Positions 17,668 through 20,630 of a stretch of 20,630 bases of DNA are shown here, piece after piece; positions within the stretch are counted from its first letter, which is position 1; each line of letters starts with the position of its first letter. The notes under the pieces are model-generated. The model saw only the letters and a program-made list of their open reading frames with translations, ran no database searches and was not told the DNA's origin. The DNA lies in NCBI RefSeq assembly GCF_000611645.1, contig NW_014013124.1, positions 1 through 20,630 on the forward strand, written 5' to 3'. Made by a program: the position numbers and the translations under genes. Source of the stretch: Monoraphidium neglectum (Eukaryota > Chlorophyta > Chlorophyceae > Sphaeropleales > Selenastraceae).

Positions 17668-20401
17668 ATGGATTTGCCTGCTGCACCTCTGGACGAGGGG
17701 ACAGCCATCACCAGCGACGCCAGCGCGGCCTTGCCGTCTCCATTCGGCGCCCTGCAGCAATGCAGCATGCCCAGCGCCGATGACACCCCAGCAGCCACCG
17801 CCTTCGTTCTGGAGGCGCTCCCGCCCGATGTGGCGCGACAAATACTTGAGATCGTCGCCTGCCCCGATTGCCCGGGCAAGCCGCGGCGGCTGCGCGCGCT
17901 GCAGCCTGCCGCGCTTGTGTGCCGCGCGTGGCGCGCAGCTGCGCGGCAGTTGGTCCGAAAACTCGTACTTGAAGGCGGCCCCGAGGCGTGCTGGGACGGC
18001 CGTGATCTCAGCACGCTCCCCCAGCTGTCACAGCTGGTGTTTAAAGGCGGCATCCAAGGCGAAGACTTGGCCTCGCTGCTGCTCACCCCGCCAGCCTGCG
18101 AGGATCCGCCTCTGTCCGCAGCAGCCGTCGGCGGCGGCAGCAGCCAGGCGCAGAACGACAAGACCCACGGGGCACCCATCCAGAACCAGCGCGGCGGCGG
18201 CGCCGGCGCCAGCTGCTTCAGCGGCAACCGCGGCGGCCTGTAAGACATCTCCAGCGGCGCCTCGCGATGGATTCGCTGCTCCATCCACGTTTTCGCGCTG
18301 CCCCTCCCCGTCCCCGCTGCGCTGACGTCACTCACACGCCTCGAAGTCAGCCTTATGGCCCGTTGGATGCTGGATGACTCCTGCGCCGCGCGTTCCCCTC
18401 AGCGGCGCGCCGCCGGCGCGCCCGGCTGCCGCTTGGCCGCGGTGTTGGACGCGCTGCCCCTCCTCGTGCACCTGCGCTTGCACGACGCGCAGCCGGTGTG
18501 CGCTGAGCTGGCAGAGGCACTGCCGCGCGCAGTGAGGCTGCGGGAGCTGGTGGTGGGATGCGCAAGGAAATTCTACAACTTCTCCGGGACCGGTGAGAGC
18601 TCTGAGGCTTGGGTTTGCAGGTGACATTGCATGTAATGGGTGGTGAAGCGTTGCCAGCTTCGAACAGTGAGGGGTGTTGCGGGCCTGCACGACAGCGCGC
18701 CGAGGGCAGGTGTGCGGATGGAGTGGCCAGGGGGGGACGGCAGATGGGTTTCGCCATCCGGCCCTCGTCCCTCAGGATTCGTACTGCACCGCGAGCTGGC
18801 GGCGAGCGAGCTCTTTTGGGTGGGCGCCACACAGGTGGATGTCAGGGATTTGACTGACTTCATACGCTGGCGTGCTCACAGAGGGCCCGCGACGGGAGCA
18901 CCCTGCTGATCTTCGCAGGGCATTGCGTACAGCTGTGCGGGCCCAACATCGCCACTGATCGTACCGACCCTCTTTCCATGTGAGCCTGCCCTTTCCACAC
19001 CCCCTGCCTGTCCACAAGCCTGTCCCTGCTCACCTATTAATGCCACCCCTCACCAATCACTAATCCAGCCATCTGATCCACCCCTTCCCACACCCGCAGC
19101 TCGAGTCCCTCACGGTGCCTGTTAATCTTCCGTCCGTCTTCGAGCGCGTCACCGCCCTCACGTCCCTCACCTTCACCGGCTGCCGCCTTAACGTCAACCC
19201 CGCCTGCTGCCAGGGCCTCGGTCACCTGGCGCGCCTGAGGCGGCTCGACGCGCGGCTGCTGCAGTGGCACCCCCATCCGGATGGCGACGGCCTGGGCCTC
19301 TGCTCTTGCCCGACGCAGCTCCGACAGAATGCTGGCAGGGACGTGTCCAATGTTCCGCGGCTGTCAGAGCTCACAGAGCTGAGCCTGTCCCTTCGGCAGG
19401 AAGTGGCTGCCAGGGGAGCATGGCGGCTGCCCAGCAGCTTCTCGCAGCTGTCTGCGCTCGCCACGCTCACCATCGGCCTCGCCTACCGCCACGGGGGCGC
19501 CGGCGCTAACCTCTCAAATGCCACGGGAATCTCATCGCTGTCATCGTTGCCGGCGTTGCGAGACTTGTCCATCGACGTGACGCCTGGCGACCGGCGCGCC
19601 GTCCCCATGCACGACCTGAACCGACTGACCCAGATCACGGGGCTGTTGCTAACCTCGGACGCTCACGGGGAGGACCTTGTGGTGGCCGAAGCGCTGCCCA
19701 CCGCGCTGGCGGGGCTGAGAAGCCTGAGTGTGCAGATTCGCGGCGCGAGGCTTGTCGCCGCTCCCAGGGACCGCGTCGACGGCCTCTCGAGAGCCGGAGA
19801 CGTGCCGGGCGACGGTGCGGGGCCGTCGCTGGCGTCGCTCACGCGCCTCGAGGTTCATGTCGGCTCGGGCGCCTGTGAGCTGCTGACCCCGCGGCTGCTG
19901 CCCTCAAGCCTCCGCTGCCTGTCGCTGCGCGCGGGCGACAGCGGCGACGAGGCCGCCGCCGCAGCGCTGCTGTGCGCCCCCACGCCGCCGGCGCCGGCGC
20001 TGCGCCGGCTGCAGAGCCTCGAGCTGCACATGCCGCTGCACGCCGCATGGCGCGTGCCCGCATGGCTGCCGGCACTGGCAGGAGCCTTGGAGTCTGTGCG
20101 GCTGCCCGGCATCATCGGGCGGCTGGGGAAGATTCGGGCTCGCGTCCAAGGCGAGATCGCGGCGCTGGATGCTGTCGCGAGGATGGGGGTGCGTGAGATC
20201 AAGGTGGAGTTTGCCGTCAAGGCGCCGCTCAAGGCGGCGGCGGCGGTGGGAGCGCGGGCGGGGGCCGCGCGCCCGCACGGGCTGCTCCGCGCCGCTTGCG
20301 GGGGCGCGGCCGGCGGCGGCGCCGCGGCGGGTGGCGCGGCGGCACGCGCGTTCCTGCGAGACTGGGGCCACCTGTTGGTGGCGGCTGAGTGGTATAACTG
20401 A
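17668..20401 (+). CDS. F-box-like/LRR gene, copy 5 (one in-frame TAA)
   Basis: The exons are 17668-18592, 18776-18834 and 19100-20401, giving 761 codons before the final TGA. The only lesion is TAA at 18241-18243, within the Ser/Gly linker of exon 1. Copy 4 has CAA (Gln) there and copies 1-3 have CGA (Arg). The frame is otherwise open from start to end. The F-box-like domain is at about 48-96 (LPPDVARQILEIV ... CRAWRAAARQLV). The mini-exon reads LAASELFWVGATQ. Exon 3 has LRRs (LESLTV, VTALTSLTF, LSSLPALRDLS, LAGLRSLSVQI), REIKVEF, and RDWGHLL near the end. Exon 3 lacks a segment around residue 60 of the exon relative to copies 1 and 3, and its C-terminal linker is Ala/Gly-rich rather than Pro-rich. 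Intron 1 is only 183 nt against 424-454 in the other copies; intron 2 is 265 nt. Translation would stop after the F-box and before the LRRs unless the codon is read through or is an error. Confidence 0.65.
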
Positions 20402-20584
20402 CTGCAGGGGGTTAGGGTTCGACTTTTCAGGTGGGTTGTCGGTCAGCGTGCATTGTGCAGGTGGTACAACGGCATTCTCGCAATCCCCTGCGCTGGCGGT
20501 TTTGACTTTGCAAAGACGGCTGACACACTCGTGAGGTGGACAGCCTGGTAATGTACGTGTGGCATACAGACTTGTCAGCGTGCA

Positions 20585-20587
<3 letters not shown>
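20402..20587. other. 3' flank of copy 5
   Basis: After a few shared bases (GACTGCAGGG, as after copy 1) this sequence does not resemble the 3' flanks of the other copies. No TGTAA is present. The family array or its homology appears to end here. No gene is seen. Confidence 0.5.

Positions 20588-20630
<43 letters not shown>
20588..20630. repeat. (GT)n microsatellite at the window edge
   Basis: About 21 uninterrupted GT units run to the last base of the window, preceded by CACAC, which gives a short palindromic join. The array may continue beyond the window. Confidence 0.95.

Noticed and set aside
20408..20421. GGGTTAGGGTT resembling telomeric repeat
   Set aside because: Fewer than two full units, so chance is sufficient.

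Overview
This window looks like GC-rich nuclear DNA from a green alga (Chlorophyta). Four of the five genes carry TGTAA, the usual chlorophyte polyadenylation signal, about 70-120 nt after the stop codon. Coding parts strongly prefer G or C at third codon positions. The genes have GT-AG introns, and there is no sign of bacterial operons or ribosome binding sites. I cannot name the species.

Layout: one gene family is repeated five times head to tail on the + strand, with a repeat unit of roughly 4 kb. The copies span 1077-4133, 5058-8232, 9787-12942, 13909-16958 and 17668-20401. Each has the same three-exon plan. Exon 1 (about 0.9 kb) encodes a short N-terminus, an F-box-like domain, a Ser/Gly/Ala-rich linker and the first leucine-rich repeats (LRRs). 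Exon 2 is a 56-59 nt mini-exon ending in Ala-Thr-Gln. Exon 3 (1.3-1.5 kb) encodes the main LRR array, a conserved REIKVEF segment, a proline-rich linker and a conserved C-terminal RDWGHLL tail. The mini-exon was found because the exon 1 donor (phase 1) does not fit the exon 3 acceptor (phase 0). Inserting the mini-exon restores the frame in all five copies.

Copies 1 (792 aa) and 3 (826 aa) are intact under this model. Copy 2 is a pseudogene: a 13-nt deletion, an in-frame stop, two 1-nt deletions and a 96-bp foldback inversion beside two N bases. Copy 4 has one frameshift in exon 3. Copy 5 has one TAA codon in exon 1 where copy 4 has CAA (Gln).

The DNA between genes is duplicated as well. Each gene is preceded by a conserved element at about -190 to -210 containing CATCAGGTGACCA (split by a 20-bp insertion in copy 2). 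Each also has an invariant CTGATCTCGCRATC 56-60 nt before the ATG. Blocks of 150-300 bp recur in the spacers. Copies are mosaics: 1 and 2 match in one part, 3 and 4 in another, 4 and 5 in a third, which suggests gene conversion or unequal crossing-over.

By family analogy the proteins would be substrate receptors of SCF-type ubiquitin ligases, with the F-box binding a Skp1 adaptor and the LRRs binding targets. That role is inferred. The window ends in a (GT)n microsatellite, possibly a contig end. I found no RNA genes, CRISPR arrays or clear transposons.
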